A stretch of DNA of 64,000 nucleotides from Mucilaginibacter pallidiroseus (GCF_007846085.1 NZ_VOEJ01000005.1:186001-250000), one strand, 5' to 3'; positions 34,468 through 45,018 are shown, numbered from the stretch's first letter. Translations and numbers: made by a program. Notes: generated by a model not told the origin, from the letters alone.

Positions 34468-35274
34468 CTATGCCAGCCAATCGTTCCAATCGGTAATCTT
34501 AAATGCGTAGCCCAACAACGGTTTTACGTTGACGCTTTCTATTACCTTCCATTCATTTAATTCGGGCAAGAAGCCTGGTACGTCATATCCGGATTTAGCC
34601 GCAGCTTTCGTATAAAATTCCGCCCTTGTAGGGTGGTGTGGCGTGCAGGCGTTGAAAGTGTAGCCAAATTTATCTTTTTCAATAATCGCCTCAGTTACGC
34701 CTATACAATCATCTAAATGGATCAGGTTGATGGGTGCCTGGCCATTAGGTACATTTTGCTTTCCGGCGAAAAACCTTCCCGGATCACGCTCAGGCCCAAC
34801 CAGCCCTGCAAATCTAATTACAGTAGTTTTGAATGCAGTTTGGTTTCTGGATAATTCCTCGGCTGCAAACAATATTTTACCGGCTTCAGTATTGGGGGCC
34901 GGTTCATCTAATTCAGTAACAATTTTATTTAGGTCAGCATATACACCTGTAGAACTAATCAGGATAACTTTTTGCACACTCCCGCCGTTAATGCCAGCCA
35001 CCGCTTTACCAAGTTTCGTCACATAATCCTGCCCCTGCCCTGATCGTGCTTTAGGCGGAATGGCGATGATCAGCACATCACAGTTAAAAAAATCCCGGTT
35101 AAGCTGTTCACTTTCAGGAGACAGATCAATCAGATATGGCAGTATGCCGACAGCCTCGAGTGCTTGTAATTTATCGGCAGATGTGGTTGACCCTTGTACC
35201 GTTATGCCTGTCTTTAATAGATGTTTGCCCAAAGCAAGGCCAAACCAACCGCAACCTAAAATACTCACCGTCAT
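34468..35274 (-). CDS. NAD(P)-binding epimerase/dehydratase-like protein (YeeZ-like)
   Basis: 268 residues from the Met at 35274, which opens 'MTVSILGCGWFGLALGKHL' with the Gly-x-Gly-x-x-Gly loop. An upstream start at 35409 would overlap the divergent YceH gene and is rejected. 'VILISSTGVYADLNKIVTE' is the strand-loop after the nucleotide site found in short-chain epimerases, although the catalytic Tyr-x3-Lys is not obvious. 'RFAGLVGPERDPGRF' and 'PINLIHLDDCIG' are typical of the YeeZ-like subgroup. Function unassigned. Confidence 0.82.
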   Translation of the reverse strand: MTVSILGCGWFGLALGKHLLKTGITVQGSTTSADKLQALEAVGILPYLIDLSPESEQLNRDFFNCDVLIIAIPPKARSGQGQDYVTKLGKAVAGINGGSVQKVILISSTGVYADLNKIVTELDEPAPNTEAGKILFAAEELSRNQTAFKTTVIRFAGLVGPERDPGRFFAGKQNVPNGQAPINLIHLDDCIGVTEAIIEKDKFGYTFNACTPHHPTRAEFYTKAAAKSGYDVPGFLPELNEWKVIESVNVKPLLGYAFKITDWNDWLA

Positions 35275-35332
35275 GCGTGCTAAGATAGTACTTAATCGTG
35301 GGCATAAATATTTCAAATGATATATTTGCTGT

Positions 35333-35983
35333 ATGGATACACCGCAGACCCTGCCAGTTTTAACCGATACCGAATTACGTGTATTGGGCTCTTTAATGGA
35401 AAAAAGCAAAACTACGCCCGACTATTACCCCATGACTTTAAATGGCCTTACGGCTGCCTGTAACCAGAAAACATCCCGCAACCCGGTGGTGGATTTTGAC
35501 GAGAACACCGTAATGCTTTCTTTAGACACGCTAAAGCGAAAAGGATTGATATCTACCGCAACCGGTGGCTCCAGCCGTGCTACAAAGTATAAGCACAACT
35601 TTGGCATTGTTTACCCTGTTGTACCTGCAGAGGTAGCCGTAATATGTCTGCTGATATTACGCGGACCGCAAACACCCGGCGAAATTAACACCAACTCGGG
35701 CAGGCTATATGAGTTTGACGACCTTGACGAGGTACAAACAATGCTTGAAAAACTTGCGGGCGGCGACACACCGTTTGTTGAGCAAATGCCAAAGCGGCCT
35801 GGGCAGAAAGAAGTGCGCTACCGCCACCTTTTAGGCGGAACAATTATTGAAGACGATGCCGTTGCCGACACCCCAAGCCGTCGCGCTAATCAATCGGAAT
35901 TAGAAGAACGCCTTATTAAGGTAGAAACCGAACTGGCCCAACTTAAAGAGGCTTTGGATAAGCTGATGAACGAACTAATGTAA
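35333..35983 (+). CDS. YceH/UPF0502 (DUF480) winged-helix protein
   Basis: 216 residues. The family's N-terminal hallmark 'LTDTELRVLGSLMEKSKTTPDYYP' is followed by 'NGLTAACNQKTSRNPVV', then a second winged-helix-like repeat ('AEVAVICLLILRGPQTPGEI') and a C-terminal coiled coil (185-215). Function unknown in all species. It ends one base before the stop of the convergent GH88 gene, leaving no room for a terminator. Confidence 0.9.
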   Translation: MDTPQTLPVLTDTELRVLGSLMEKSKTTPDYYPMTLNGLTAACNQKTSRNPVVDFDENTVMLSLDTLKRKGLISTATGGSSRATKYKHNFGIVYPVVPAEVAVICLLILRGPQTPGEINTNSGRLYEFDDLDEVQTMLEKLAGGDTPFVEQMPKRPGQKEVRYRHLLGGTIIEDDAVADTPSRRANQSELEERLIKVETELAQLKEALDKLMNELM

Positions 35984-35984
35984 C

Positions 35985-37196
35985 TTAACGTTTTGCAAAT
36001 GCTTTGTAGCGTTCCATGGCCTCAACAAAGTAATAGTCGGCGTAGGTAAGCGGCACATCAATTTCGGTTCCTGCAGGTAAGTGCCCAACACTGTGCATTA
36101 ATATAAAGCCTGCATTTGTGCCCACCTTGGCCCTGTAGGCCGGGGCAGAAAGATTTTTAATAATAGTTTCGGCAGTGGTAAAATACTTTTGCGCTTGCGC
36201 TTTATCAGCATACCGGCAAAGCTCAAGTAGTGCCGATGATATTATAGCCCCTGCCGAAGCATCGCGTAAAGCATTTGGTATGTTGGGCGCATTAAAATCC
36301 CAGTAAGGAATTTTATCGGTAGGTAAATTGGGGTTGTTCAGTATAAATCCTGCTATCTGGTTCGCGGCATCCAGGTATTTCTTGTCTTTAGTTTCGCGAT
36401 ACATAACGGTATAGCCGTAAAGCCCCCAGGCCTGCCCTCTTGCCCAGGCCGACTCATTGGCAAATCCCTGCGCTGTTTTCCTTTCCCGTACAGCACCAGT
36501 TTCCGCATTATAATTAATAACATGGTATGAGCTATGATCTGGCCTGAAATGGTTTTTTAACGTGGTGTTGGCATGGGTAACGGCAATCTTGTAAAAGCTC
36601 GAATCGCCAGTTTCCCTGGTTGCCCAAAAGAGTAATTCGAGGTTCATCATATTATCAATAATAACCAGGAAATCGCCCGGTTTGGAATCCCATGACTTGA
36701 TTGCCCCAACTTTAGGATTAAACCTTGTAGATAATGATTTAGCACTGTTGATTAGTATCTGTTTATAACTGTTAGACGGGTTTAACTTGTTCGCAGTTCC
36801 AAAGCTGCAATACATCATAAAACCGAGATCATGAGTGTGGGTATTGTATTGTTCTTTGGCAAGATCGGCCATGATGCGGTTGGCATCGGTCGATAAAGCT
36901 TTATCGTGCTTTTGCTGATAAAGCTCCAGCAGCGTTCCGGGATAAAAACCGCTGCACCACCAGTCGGATTTACTGGTCTCCAATTTACCGGTAGCCTTGT
37001 TTATAGTTTTAGGGAAACGGCCCGGCTCCAGCAAAGTAGCCATGTATTTATATTGAGCAGCAGCATCGGTAAAGTTTTTGTCGACAACGGTGAGCAAAGC
37101 TTTTTGTGGTTTAGGCACAAAACGCTGCTGTGCAACGGCCGGCAAACAGGCAGACGCAAGCAAGACAGCGCCGGCGATAAGGCTTGTGAAATTCAT
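35985..37196 (-). CDS. Glycoside hydrolase family 88, unsaturated glucuronyl hydrolase-like, secreted
   Basis: 403 residues with a signal peptide to about residue 23. (alpha/alpha)6 fold signatures: 'WWCSGFYPGTLLELY' near 79, 'HTHDLGFMMYCSFG' with Asp123, and 'IIDNMMNLELLFWA' with Asp181, which match the two catalytic aspartates of GH88. The family hydrates unsaturated uronic acid residues left by polysaccharide lyases. No lyase is nearby, so the true substrate may differ. It follows the CrtI-like gene by 26 nt, in a minus-strand operon that begins with NIPSNAP. Confidence 0.9.
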   Translation of the reverse strand: MNFTSLIAGAVLLASACLPAVAQQRFVPKPQKALLTVVDKNFTDAAAQYKYMATLLEPGRFPKTINKATGKLETSKSDWWCSGFYPGTLLELYQQKHDKALSTDANRIMADLAKEQYNTHTHDLGFMMYCSFGTANKLNPSNSYKQILINSAKSLSTRFNPKVGAIKSWDSKPGDFLVIIDNMMNLELLFWATRETGDSSFYKIAVTHANTTLKNHFRPDHSSYHVINYNAETGAVRERKTAQGFANESAWARGQAWGLYGYTVMYRETKDKKYLDAANQIAGFILNNPNLPTDKIPYWDFNAPNIPNALRDASAGAIISSALLELCRYADKAQAQKYFTTAETIIKNLSAPAYRAKVGTNAGFILMHSVGHLPAGTEIDVPLTYADYYFVEAMERYKAFAKR

Positions 37197-37222
37197 AAAA
37201 GGGCTTATAATTGGTAAATGTA

Positions 37223-38671
37223 TTAAAGCGAATTTACAGAAATATCAAATACATCCCGCAACGCTTTTTTAGCAGCATAGTAACCACACATGCCATGTAC
37301 ACCACCACCCGGCGGCGTTGAAGCCGAGCATATGTAAAGCCCTTTTGCTGAGGTTTTGTAGGGCGACAACCTAAGTGCCGGCCGCGTAAACAGCTGGCCA
37401 ATGTCCAATACACCACCGTTGATGTCGCCGCCAATATAGTTGGGGTTATAAGCCTCCATCTGGGCGCTATCGATGGTATGCCTTGCCAGGATAATATCTT
37501 TAAAACCGGGCGCAAAACGCTCAACCTGGTTTTCAATAATGGCGGTCATGTCTTTGGTTGAGCCATGCGGTACATGACAATAACCCCATGCTGTGTGTTT
37601 ACCCGAAGGCGCGCGGCTGTCATCAAACAAGCTTTGCTGGGCCAGCAATACAAATGGCTTTTCGGGGTGCTTACCGTCCCAGGTTTGTTGCTCGGCATCG
37701 CGTATCTCGGCAAGTGTATTACCAAGGTGTACCGTGCCTGCGCCGCCGCAATCTCTTGCCTTGAACGGTATGGGTTCATCTAAAGCCCAGTCAATCTTGT
37801 AAACGCCCATGCCGTAACGGTAGCGCTCGAGTTGCCATTTGTATATTGATGAAAATTTATGACCAGCTATTTGCAGCAGTTGTTTTGGAGAAACATCGAA
37901 CAAAACAGCATGCGCGGATGGCAGCATTTTCAAATCAGTTACATAAGTACCTGTTTCAATTTTGCCACCTAAAGATTTAAAGTATGCAGCCAGTGCATTA
38001 GCAATTTGTTGCGAGCCGCCCTTCGGTATGGGCCATCCGCCTAAATGGCCTGCAGCAAGCAACACCAGTGCAATTGCAGATGTAGTTATATTGGTAATAG
38101 GCTGCATAGCATGCGCCGCCATACCTGCAAAAAGTGCCTTTGCCTTTTCTGTTTTAAACAAATTGGCCAGTGTAGTAGCGGGGGGCAAAGCCTTTAAACC
38201 AAACCGGGCAAAGTCAACTGGATGTTTCGGAAATTTGAGCGGACCTAAAGTATCGGCATCTATTTTGGGCCATATACTTGTAATTTCCTGCAATAACCTC
38301 CGATATGCCCGGCTATCGGTTGCTAATTCATCGGCAGTATCATCTATACTATGTTTCAGTATGGCTACGTTTCCATTATCAAGCGGATGAGCGGCGGCAA
38401 AAGTTGGCTGAATGTACGACAAGCCGAAATCATGCAAAGGAAGTTTGCTCAAAAACGGCGACGCAGCGGCAAGCGGGTGTATAGCCGAGCAAATATCATG
38501 TGTAAAGCCAGGCAAGGTAAGCTCTGCCGATCTCAGGCCGCCGCCTATTGTATCCTTGCCTTCTATTATAAGCACCGACAGGCCCTGCTGCTGCATCAGT
38601 ATAGCTGCTGCCAACCCGTTGGGCCCCGAGCCTACCACTACTACATCATAATCCCTTTGCTCAAGCTTCAT
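37223..38671 (-). CDS. Phytoene desaturase-like NAD(P)/FAD oxidoreductase
   Basis: 482 residues. N-terminal dinucleotide motif 'VVVVGSGPNGLAAAILMQQ' then 'IEGKDTIGGGLRSAELTLPGF', and a C-terminal FAD clamp 'YICSASTPPGGGVHGMCGYYAA'. These are the marks of the CrtI/PYROXD2 branch. No carotenoid synthesis genes adjoin it, so a carotenoid role is not supported by context; amine or other substrates are possible. Six nt separate it from NIPSNAP upstream. Confidence 0.85.
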   Translation of the reverse strand: MKLEQRDYDVVVVGSGPNGLAAAILMQQQGLSVLIIEGKDTIGGGLRSAELTLPGFTHDICSAIHPLAAASPFLSKLPLHDFGLSYIQPTFAAAHPLDNGNVAILKHSIDDTADELATDSRAYRRLLQEITSIWPKIDADTLGPLKFPKHPVDFARFGLKALPPATTLANLFKTEKAKALFAGMAAHAMQPITNITTSAIALVLLAAGHLGGWPIPKGGSQQIANALAAYFKSLGGKIETGTYVTDLKMLPSAHAVLFDVSPKQLLQIAGHKFSSIYKWQLERYRYGMGVYKIDWALDEPIPFKARDCGGAGTVHLGNTLAEIRDAEQQTWDGKHPEKPFVLLAQQSLFDDSRAPSGKHTAWGYCHVPHGSTKDMTAIIENQVERFAPGFKDIILARHTIDSAQMEAYNPNYIGGDINGGVLDIGQLFTRPALRLSPYKTSAKGLYICSASTPPGGGVHGMCGYYAAKKALRDVFDISVNSL

Positions 38672-38677
38672 TACAGC

Positions 38678-39454
38678 TTAAAAATCTGAATAATCTGTTG
38701 GCCTTAAAAATATGATGTCGGCCTTTGATACGTTGTTTTGATACTGTGCCATGCCCGATAGTTTTTTCCAGTATGCGTCATCACCAAACGCTTTCCAGTG
38801 TTCATCACGATCAGCCATGCTGTTGAACGTGGTCATATACATCAGGTTTGGCATACGGCTGCCGGCAAGTACTTTTGCATAAAAAACAGCGTTAAAGCCA
38901 AGCCTTTTAAACAGACCTACCTCGTCGCCATCGTTAAACATCTTAACCTTATTTTTATAATATTTCTCGGTTGGTCCTTCATAGCTACGAAGCTCATAAA
39001 CGCGCTCGCTTTTGGGTGCGCTTAAGTTTGGCAGTAGCGGACTAACAGCTTTGTCAAACGCCGAGAGTACAATTACTTCCATACGGCTGTATGGCGGGGT
39101 TTTATAAGAAGCGTTGATATATTCGGATTTACCATTGGCTGCATCTGCAACATCAATCTTATCCTCGAAAGCTTCGATCGCTTTCCAGTTGGCAAATGGT
39201 ATCAACACATAGGTGCGCCTGTCGGCCGTATCGTTTGCAAGCGTGTTAAATACTCCTACCTGTTTCATGCCCAACTTATGAACGTTAGGTACAAATACAT
39301 CTTTCAGGTAAGCATTTGTTACCTGCTGCTGTTCATTTGTTTTAAAGTGGTAAACACGCAATTGATAGTAGTAGCCTGTAGCCATTGCAGGAGCTGCATA
39401 GCAAGCTAAAAACGCAACTATAGCAAAAACGCAAATTTTTTTGAGGGCAGTCAT
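38678..39454 (-). CDS. Secreted NIPSNAP-family protein
   Basis: 258 residues with a signal peptide to about residue 25 ('FLACYAAPAMA'). Two NIPSNAP repeats: 'YYYQLRVYHFKTNEQQ' near 28 and 'VYELRSYEGPTEKYY' near 152, each a ferredoxin-like alpha/beta unit. Family role is unclear; exported versions are common in Bacteroidota sugar loci. Head of a three-gene operon with the CrtI-like and GH88 genes. Confidence 0.86.
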   Translation of the reverse strand: MTALKKICVFAIVAFLACYAAPAMATGYYYQLRVYHFKTNEQQQVTNAYLKDVFVPNVHKLGMKQVGVFNTLANDTADRRTYVLIPFANWKAIEAFEDKIDVADAANGKSEYINASYKTPPYSRMEVIVLSAFDKAVSPLLPNLSAPKSERVYELRSYEGPTEKYYKNKVKMFNDGDEVGLFKRLGFNAVFYAKVLAGSRMPNLMYMTTFNSMADRDEHWKAFGDDAYWKKLSGMAQYQNNVSKADIIFLRPTDYSDF

Positions 39455-39487
39455 GTTGTGATTTATTTTTGTAAATATATTAAATAA

Positions 39488-39517
39488 AACGCCCTGCAGC
39501 GTATGCTACAGGGCGTT
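39488..39517 (-). terminator. Terminator after the DUF1080 gene
   Basis: On the minus strand AACGCCCTGTAGC (39517-39505) pairs with GCTGCAGGGCGTT (39500-39488) with one mismatch and a 4-nt loop, followed by TTATTTAATA. It ends the long operon that starts at 46188. Confidence 0.9.
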
Positions 39518-39539
39518 CATTATCTTTAACAATCTGCTA

Positions 39540-40313
39540 TTATAAATCTCTGATCCAGATATTACGGAAGCTAAGCGGCTCGCTTTTATCGCCGTGCGAT
39601 TGTAGTTTAATTGGCGATGCACCGTGCGGCTTGCGGTACGCAGGTGTACCAATATATTGAGTTGGGCCAAGCAGCTCAATGTTGTTTTCAACCAATACAC
39701 CGTTAAATAAAACAGTAACGCGCGCAGGTGTTTTAACAGATCCATCCTCTTTAAAAGTTGGTGCTGTCCAGATCACGTCGTAAGTGTTCCAAGTGCCTGG
39801 TGGCTTGGTTGGGTTAGCCAATGGTATAAACTGTTTGTAAATACTGCCGGCCTGGCCATTCACGTAAGTTTTGTTGTTGTATGAGTCCAATATTTGCAAC
39901 TCATAACCATCATCTCCTTTACCAATAGATGCAAGGAACAAACCGCTATTACCACGACCCTGACCGGTACCTGTAATGTTTGCAGGAACTTTCCACTCAA
40001 GGTGCAACTGGTAGTTATTAAATTTTTGTTTGGTTTGGATGTTGCCTGTTTGTTTGTTAACGGTAAATACACCGTCTTTAACATCCCACTTAGCGGCTGA
40101 TCCATCCTGCACCATTTCCCACTTGCTAAGGTCTTTACCATCAAACAAAACAACAGCGTCTGACGGGGCATCGCTTACCGTTTTACCTGGTGTAACTACT
40201 TTGGGTACCGGCTCCCATTTTTCGGTATCTTCAGGCTTAGCGCCTTGCTGTGCATTTGCCATAAAAACACTGCCCGATAATAAAAGGGCGGTTAATAATA
40301 TCTTGTTCTTCAT
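39540..40313 (-). CDS. DUF1080 (PF06439) protein, 3-keto-disaccharide hydrolase family, secreted
   Basis: 257 residues; signal peptide to about residue 22 ('LLLSGSVFMANAQ'). The concanavalin-like jelly-roll domain shows 'VVLFDGKDLSKWEMVQDG', 'NYQLHLEWKVP', 'GNSGLFLASIG', 'YELQILDSY' and 'WNTYDVIWTAP', the classic DUF1080 series. Family members act on 3-keto-glycosides, cleaving the glycosidic bond once C3 has been oxidised. Last gene of the operon, 31 nt after a TIM-barrel isomerase. Together with the GMC enzymes it anchors the proposed 3-keto sugar pathway. Confidence 0.9.
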   Translation of the reverse strand: MKNKILLTALLLSGSVFMANAQQGAKPEDTEKWEPVPKVVTPGKTVSDAPSDAVVLFDGKDLSKWEMVQDGSAAKWDVKDGVFTVNKQTGNIQTKQKFNNYQLHLEWKVPANITGTGQGRGNSGLFLASIGKGDDGYELQILDSYNNKTYVNGQAGSIYKQFIPLANPTKPPGTWNTYDVIWTAPTFKEDGSVKTPARVTVLFNGVLVENNIELLGPTQYIGTPAYRKPHGASPIKLQSHGDKSEPLSFRNIWIRDL

Positions 40314-40344
40314 ATTAATTTAGATTATAAAGATTTGTTTTTGA

Positions 40345-41217
40345 TTAAACGTGCAATACGTTTTTAAGGTAAGCACTGCTTTGTGCAATGCTCTTATAAG
40401 GGTCAATCTTAAAGTTTTCCTGCTCAACAATAAAATGTTTGATGCCGGCCAGTTTAGATTGGGCTACAATGCTCTTGAAGTTAATTTTGCCCGTTCCTAT
40501 TTCGGTATTCAGTTCGTTGTTGGCTTTATCCATATCCTTCACATGAACCATAGCAAAACGGCCCGGATGCTTTTTAAAGATATCAATAGGATTGTAACCG
40601 GCACGCACTACCCAATAAAGGTCCATTTCCATTGCCACCAATTTAGGGTCGGTTTCTGCAAGGATAGTATCATAAAACGTGGTGCCACCAATTTTCTCCC
40701 ACTCAAAGTTGTGGTTATGATAGCCTAATTTTAAGCCGTGTTTTTTACAAACCGCAGCTGCCGTATTCATTTTTGCCGCAACAGATTTAAAATCAGTAAC
40801 AGATTTTATAAACTCATGATTTAATGACGGAATAACAATATAGGTTTGCCCTGTTGCCTTTGCCGCTTCGATGTAACTTTCAAACTCAGTTGTTTTGCCT
40901 GTACCAAAAAACTCATCCATGCCGTAGTGGCCGCTTGGCGTAGTTAAGCCATGTGCCTTCAGCAACGCGCTAAACTCCTTTGCACTCAGGCCCCAAAAGC
41001 CGTTTTGCTTTGAGTAGCCATAGGTTTCAACTTCCTTGTAACCTGCTTTAGCTACTTTTGCTATAACGCCTTTAACATCCTTAGGCAAGTAATCGCGCAG
41101 GCTGTATAATTGTAAACCAACACGGCCTGTTGGCTTAGCCGACAATAATTGCGGCGCAAGTATCAACCCTGCCGAAGCAATACCGGCCTGTGTTAAAAAT
41201 TTTCTTCTGTTTATCAT
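40345..41217 (-). CDS. Tat-exported sugar phosphate isomerase/epimerase-like TIM-barrel protein
   Basis: 290 residues. Tat signal 'MINRRKFLTQAGIASAGLIL' is followed by 'GLQLYSLRDYLPKD', the normal start of this xylose-isomerase-like barrel. Metal-ligand strands include 'GYHNHNFEWEK', 'AMEMDLYWVVRAG' and 'MVHVKDMD', ending with 'HFIVEQENF'. The Tat leader puts it in the periplasm, where phosphorylated sugars are unlikely, so free keto- or epimerised sugars are the probable substrates. It sits between the hydroxypyruvate-isomerase-like gene (51 nt) and DUF1080 (31 nt). Confidence 0.88.
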   Translation of the reverse strand: MINRRKFLTQAGIASAGLILAPQLLSAKPTGRVGLQLYSLRDYLPKDVKGVIAKVAKAGYKEVETYGYSKQNGFWGLSAKEFSALLKAHGLTTPSGHYGMDEFFGTGKTTEFESYIEAAKATGQTYIVIPSLNHEFIKSVTDFKSVAAKMNTAAAVCKKHGLKLGYHNHNFEWEKIGGTTFYDTILAETDPKLVAMEMDLYWVVRAGYNPIDIFKKHPGRFAMVHVKDMDKANNELNTEIGTGKINFKSIVAQSKLAGIKHFIVEQENFKIDPYKSIAQSSAYLKNVLHV

Positions 41218-41268
41218 TGGTTTTAGTATGTTTTACTTAGATGTTTGATGCATTAAACGTTTAAAGGT

Positions 41269-42159
41269 TTAAACATCACATATCTGCACCGCTTTACGCA
41301 ATGATGCAATTTTGTCTTTTTTAGCCGGAATAAACTCTTGAGCCACAAAGCCTTTATGCCCTACCTCTACAACAGCACGCATAATTGCAGGGTAATAAAG
41401 CTCCTGCGTTTCATCTATCTCGTGCCTACCCGGCACACCGCCCGTGTGGTAATGGCTGATATATTGATGATGCTCACGGATGTTGCGAATTACGTCGCCC
41501 TCATCAATTTGCATGTGGTAGATATCATACAAAAGCTTAAAGTTTTCCGACCCTAATTTTTTAGCAAGCTCTGCTCCCCAAAAGGTGCGGTCGGCCTGGT
41601 AATCCTTATGGTCAACCTTGCTGTTAAGCAGCTCCATTACCAACGTAACTTTGTGTTTCTCGGCATGTGCCATCAAAGGCTTTAATCCCTCAACACAATT
41701 TGCCCAGCCTTGCTCGTCGGTTTTACCGCGGCGGCTGCCACTAAAGCATATCAACTGGCTATAACCCGCTTTGGCTACCAGTGGTATCATTTCGGTATAG
41801 TTCTTCAGCAACTTTGCGTGAAACTCCTTATCACCAAAACCATCGGTAAGGTTAATCTCAGCACCATTACACATTGATGAATACAAACCGTGCTTTTTAA
41901 GCGTAGGCCAGTCGGCTGGGCCAACAAGGTCAATACCTTTTATGCCAATGGCTTTAGCGGCAATGCAAAGTTGCTCAACACTCATATCGTCATAACACCA
42001 ACGGCAAACCGCATGGTTAATATTGCCTTTTAGCTTTGCATCCATTCCCTCCTCGCTTTTTTCCGATGATCTAAATGAAGATAGCATACCCGCAGCGCTA
42101 ACTGCTGCAGTGCCTGCCAGCATATTTTTAATAGCCGACCTTCTGTTTGATGTAGCCAT
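41269..42159 (-). CDS. Hydroxypyruvate isomerase-like TIM-barrel protein with Tat-type leader
   Basis: 296 residues. An N-terminal 'NRRSAIKNMLAGTAAVSAAG' leader with twin Arg, then the barrel from residue 45 ('INHAVCRWCYDDMSVEQLC'). 'LVMELLNSKVDHKDY', 'LLYDIYHMQIDEGDV' and 'HYHTGGVPGRHEID' carry the acidic and His metal ligands seen in hydroxypyruvate isomerase. It starts 2 nt after the MFS gene. Exported location makes hydroxypyruvate an unlikely substrate; a keto-sugar isomerase is inferred. Confidence 0.87.
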   Translation of the reverse strand: MATSNRRSAIKNMLAGTAAVSAAGMLSSFRSSEKSEEGMDAKLKGNINHAVCRWCYDDMSVEQLCIAAKAIGIKGIDLVGPADWPTLKKHGLYSSMCNGAEINLTDGFGDKEFHAKLLKNYTEMIPLVAKAGYSQLICFSGSRRGKTDEQGWANCVEGLKPLMAHAEKHKVTLVMELLNSKVDHKDYQADRTFWGAELAKKLGSENFKLLYDIYHMQIDEGDVIRNIREHHQYISHYHTGGVPGRHEIDETQELYYPAIMRAVVEVGHKGFVAQEFIPAKKDKIASLRKAVQICDV

Positions 42160-42161
42160 AT

Positions 42162-43415
42162 TTATACTTCTAACCTGCCTGTGCTTGGCTCTTCAATATC
42201 CAAACCTTTTTGCTCCTGGATCTGGTTCGTATCCTTAAAGAAAACAAGGAACAATACCAGTACAACACCGGCAATACCTGCAGGTACCAGCCAAATGCTC
42301 ATCCAGTTGTGCGATGTATCAGATATTTTCCAATGATCAACTATCGGCCCAGAAATGTACGAGCCGATAAGCATACCCACACCGTAAGTAGCCAATGTGA
42401 TAAAGCCTTGTGCTGCACTTTTAAATTTCTCGCCGGCTAAGTTATCGGTGTAAATCTGTCCTGTTACGAAAAAGAAATCATAACAGATACCATGCAGTAC
42501 AATACCTGCAATAAGCATCCAGTAATTGGCGCCGGTGTCGCCGTAGGCAAAAAATATATAACGTAATACCCAGGCAAACATACCAAAGGCAAGCATCTTT
42601 TTAACGCCCAAACGCACAAAGAACAAAGGCATCAGCGCCATAAAAGCAAACTCAGATACCTGGCCCAATGCTTGTACGCCGGCAGCGGCTTTCATACCCA
42701 CCTCGTTCAGGAACGGATTAGTAAAATTGTAATAAAACGCCAGCGGTATACAGATAGCCACCGATGCGACAAAAAAGGTTAAGTACGACCTGTTTTTTAA
42801 CAAACCAATAGCATCTAAACCTAAAATATCACCCATTGACGTTTTCTGACCTTTTTTTGCCGGCGGGGTTGATGGAAGTGTAAAGCTCAATAAACCTAAT
42901 ATCAATGAAGCTGTACCAGCCATTTTGAAGGTTAATACCAATGAATTGCTTCGCTCCCAACCTAACCAGCCAATAGTTAAACCGGCAACAATCCAACCTG
43001 CCGTACCAAGGATACGTATAGGCGGAAACTCCTTGCTTGGGTTTGCCATTTGCTTAAACGATACCGAGTTTACCAAGGCTAATGTTGGCATGTAGCAAAT
43101 CATGTAAGCCAATATTATCGGGAAAAAGCCCTCAAAATTTGGAACGGTGGTAATATAGTACAACAACGCTGCACCTGTTAAATGTAAAACACCCAATACC
43201 TTTTGTGCGGAAAAAAATCTGTCGGCAATGAGGCCAATAATAAAGGGAGCAATAATAGCACCCCATGATTGGGTTGAATAAGCGGTAGCGTTTTGAACGC
43301 CCGATGCGCCCAACGTTTTACCCAGGTACGTTCCCATAGTTACAAACCATGCGCCCCAGATAAAAAACTGGAGAAACATCATAGTTGATAACTTAACGCG
43401 TGTTGTTACGGTCAT
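42162..43415 (-). CDS. MFS transporter, nucleoside:H+ symporter-like
   Basis: 417 residues with about twelve membrane helices. The N-terminus 'LSTMMFLQFFIWGAWFVTMGTYL' and 'WGAIIAPFIIGLIADRFFSAQKVLGVLHL' are characteristic of the NupG/NHS family, widely used in Bacteroidota sugar loci. In this operon it most likely imports the monosaccharide or keto-sugar released in the periplasm. It follows the cytochrome c gene by 40 nt and precedes the Tat-type isomerase by 2 nt. Confidence 0.9.
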   Translation of the reverse strand: MTVTTRVKLSTMMFLQFFIWGAWFVTMGTYLGKTLGASGVQNATAYSTQSWGAIIAPFIIGLIADRFFSAQKVLGVLHLTGAALLYYITTVPNFEGFFPIILAYMICYMPTLALVNSVSFKQMANPSKEFPPIRILGTAGWIVAGLTIGWLGWERSNSLVLTFKMAGTASLILGLLSFTLPSTPPAKKGQKTSMGDILGLDAIGLLKNRSYLTFFVASVAICIPLAFYYNFTNPFLNEVGMKAAAGVQALGQVSEFAFMALMPLFFVRLGVKKMLAFGMFAWVLRYIFFAYGDTGANYWMLIAGIVLHGICYDFFFVTGQIYTDNLAGEKFKSAAQGFITLATYGVGMLIGSYISGPIVDHWKISDTSHNWMSIWLVPAGIAGVVLVLFLVFFKDTNQIQEQKGLDIEEPSTGRLEV

Positions 43416-43455
43416 AATTGGTTGTGGTTTAAATTAATTCAGGTTGATTTTTGGT

Positions 43456-43896
43456 TTACTTTACGGTTAAAATGTACGATACCATTTCTTTGGCATCTTC
43501 CATTGATAACTGCGGGTGTGATGTCATTGGTGTAGTGCCCCAGTTACCGCTACCGCCTTCAATCACTTTTTTAGCTAATTTATCAACATCTGCTGTTGTG
43601 TATTTTTTAGCAATATCAACCAATGCAGGGCCAATAATTTTGCTTTGCGCGCTGTGGCAAGTGTTGCAATCGCTGTTTGCCATAAGTTGTGCGCCTTTTT
43701 CTGATGGTGTACCAGGTGCTTTGGTAGTACCAACATCGCTGGTAGCGGTATCATTAGCTGCATTGCTTTGTTGTGCTACAGCAGATTGGTTTGTTGCTGA
43801 TGCTGAATCTTCTCCTCCTTCAGCCTCGCCCGGTTTGCTGCCGCCGCAAGCTGCTAATGCTAAACTTATACCTAATACTACAAATAACTTTTTCAT
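43456..43896 (-). CDS. Lipoprotein class I cytochrome c
   Basis: 146 residues. Lipoprotein signal 'MKKLFVVLGISLALAACGGS' with lipobox Leu-Ala-Ala-Cys, a 45-residue Ala/Ser/Asn-rich tether, then a single-haem domain with 'CNTCH' near residue 77 and the distal Met in 'TTPMTSHPQLS'. The size and loop resemble cytochrome c551-type electron carriers. It probably takes electrons from the GMC dehydrogenases to the respiratory chain. A (TG)14 tract lies in its upstream gap. Confidence 0.92.
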   Translation of the reverse strand: MKKLFVVLGISLALAACGGSKPGEAEGGEDSASATNQSAVAQQSNAANDTATSDVGTTKAPGTPSEKGAQLMANSDCNTCHSAQSKIIGPALVDIAKKYTTADVDKLAKKVIEGGSGNWGTTPMTSHPQLSMEDAKEMVSYILTVK

Positions 43897-43917
43897 TCTT
43901 GTTTAATTCTATTTAGT

Positions 43918-45006
<1,089 letters not shown>

Positions 45007-45018
45007 AGGTCGGTAAGC

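Noticed and set aside
37223..38671. Carotenoid biosynthesis assignment for the CrtI-like gene
   Set aside because: No crtB, crtY or related gene is nearby and the neighbours are NIPSNAP and GH88.
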